The notes under the pieces: generated by a model
The model's input: the letters and a program-made list of their open reading frames with translations, nothing else
Database searches by the model: none
What the model was told of the DNA's origin: nothing
Shown: positions 63,550-64,000 of the stretch, piece by piece
Numbering within the stretch: the first letter of the stretch is position 1
How the letters are laid out: each line of letters starts with the position of its first letter
Program-made: the position numbers and the translations under genes
Source of the DNA: Kistimonas sp964291505
GTDB lineage: Bacteria > Pseudomonadota > Gammaproteobacteria > Pseudomonadales > Endozoicomonadaceae
Assembly: GCA_964291505.2 (NCBI GenBank)
Contig: OZ220216.1
Location: 310,001 to 374,000 of the forward strand
DNA length: 64,000 bases
Direction: 5' to 3'

Positions 63550-63585
63550 GTTCGCATTTGCTCATTTTTTATCAAGTTCGCATAA
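63550..63585 (-). promoter_or_regulatory. Two further ATGCGAAC boxes near intI
   Basis: GTTCGCAT at 63550-63557 and 63576-63583 (26 bases apart), each preceded by TATCAA-type sequence, match the pair at the left array in order and spacing. Between these boxes and the integrase start lies the likely divergent promoter region. Confidence 0.6.
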
Positions 63586-63702
63586 GTCATCGCTTTTCTC
63601 CAAGTGTGGTTTTAAATGAATAATATCAATGCGTTAGGCATACCTTGAAAATCTTGCATAGGCGAACTAGTTTTCTTTCGCCTCAATCTATAAATACGAA
63701 AA

Positions 63703-64000
63703 ATGTGGATGTTTATGCGGCTACAGGAACAGTTCAGGCTTGCCATGCGGACCGGTCATTATTCCCTGCAAACCGAACGCGCTTATTGGAGCTGGATTCG
63801 GCACTTCATTCGTTTTCATCGCATGCGCCACCCTGCATCCATGGGCAGTGCCGAGATTTCACGTTTTCTAACGTATCTGGTGATGAAGCGACATGTCGCT
63901 GTCAACACGCAGCAACAGGCGTTAAGTGCCCTGGTGTTTCTCTATAAAAAGGTTCTGCACCGTGAGGAACTCGTCATTGATGAGTGGGTTCCTGCCAAAC
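63703..64000 (+). CDS. intI: Integron integrase IntI (3' partial, running off the window)
   Basis: The visible 99 codons match the N-terminal SAM-like DNA-binding domain of integron integrases: RTGHYSLQTERAYWSWIRHF, RFHRMRHPASMGSAEISRFL and QQQALSALVFLYKKVLHRE. The frame starts at ATG 63703, 63709 or 63715 and continues beyond position 64000, so the catalytic R-H-R-Y part is not seen. It is a tyrosine recombinase that recombines attI with attC sites. It is divergent from the array, with attI between, the normal integron layout. I found no equivalent at the left array. Confidence 0.87.
   Translation, partial: MWMFMRLQEQFRLAMRTGHYSLQTERAYWSWIRHFIRFHRMRHPASMGSAEISRFLTYLVMKRHVAVNTQQQALSALVFLYKKVLHREELVIDEWVPAK

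Noticed and set aside
63645..63947. A 100-codon plus-strand frame overlapping the integrase start
   Set aside because: It is in a different frame from the integrase match and has low-complexity composition; the integron integrase signature is clearly in the frame starting at 63703.

Overview
The window is a 64 kb stretch of gammaproteobacterial chromosome. Metabolic and housekeeping genes (parE, rsuA, a cutC-type glycyl radical enzyme, transporters, LysR regulators) sit between very unusual large proteins built from eukaryote-like modules. These include two proteins with an ETS-like winged helix, one protein with four RING-H2 fingers, ankyrin repeats and TPR-like helical proteins. That mixture suggests a bacterium living with marine animals, such as a member of the Endozoicomonadaceae. 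This is an inference from gene content: no rRNA or other phylogenetic marker beyond ParE is present, and I see no tRNA, rRNA or CRISPR array.

Layout. 1-11 kb holds a TolC-family outer-membrane protein, an AspT/YbjL-type transporter, a secreted GDSL lipase/haemolysin, an AlaX-type editing protein, a four-gene catabolic cluster (PLP dehydratase, ornithine-cyclodeaminase-like reductase, YheO-type regulator, KDPG/KHG aldolase) and a small redox group. 11-19 kb holds cutC with no activase beside it, the first ETS-like protein, a TDT transporter and a divergent ArgP-like regulator/ureohydrolase pair. 18.8-21.2 kb encodes an ankyrin + AT-hook + ETS-like protein. 22.3-28.7 kb is a gene-cassette array with its own attI-like site but no recognisable integrase, broken by IS1182- and IS3-family elements. 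28.8-33.4 kb carries a frameshifted AT-rich ATPase gene, rsuA and an inserted enoyl-CoA hydratase/LysR pair flanked by a copy of the rsuA 3' end. 33.4-44 kb carries candidate host-interaction proteins around parE, including the four-RING protein. 44-54.6 kb is ordinary small metabolic genes, one long helical protein and several decayed loci.

The right end (about 55-64 kb) is an integron. A partial integron integrase gene reads rightward off the window edge. A leftward array of small hypothetical genes separated by attC-like sites faces it. Its attI region and first attC are clearly related to those of the 22 kb array, but inverted and about 41 kb away. The two arrays therefore look like two inverted integron platforms, one having lost its integrase.

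The most exciting content is the pair of ETS-domain proteins. Both keep the RWG motif and the two arginines of the ETS recognition helix, share an N-terminal motif and a C-terminal tail, and one adds a consensus AT-hook and ankyrin repeats. With the four-RING protein they make a plausible set of host-directed effectors (nuclear and ubiquitin-related). Secretion and host activity cannot be shown from sequence alone.
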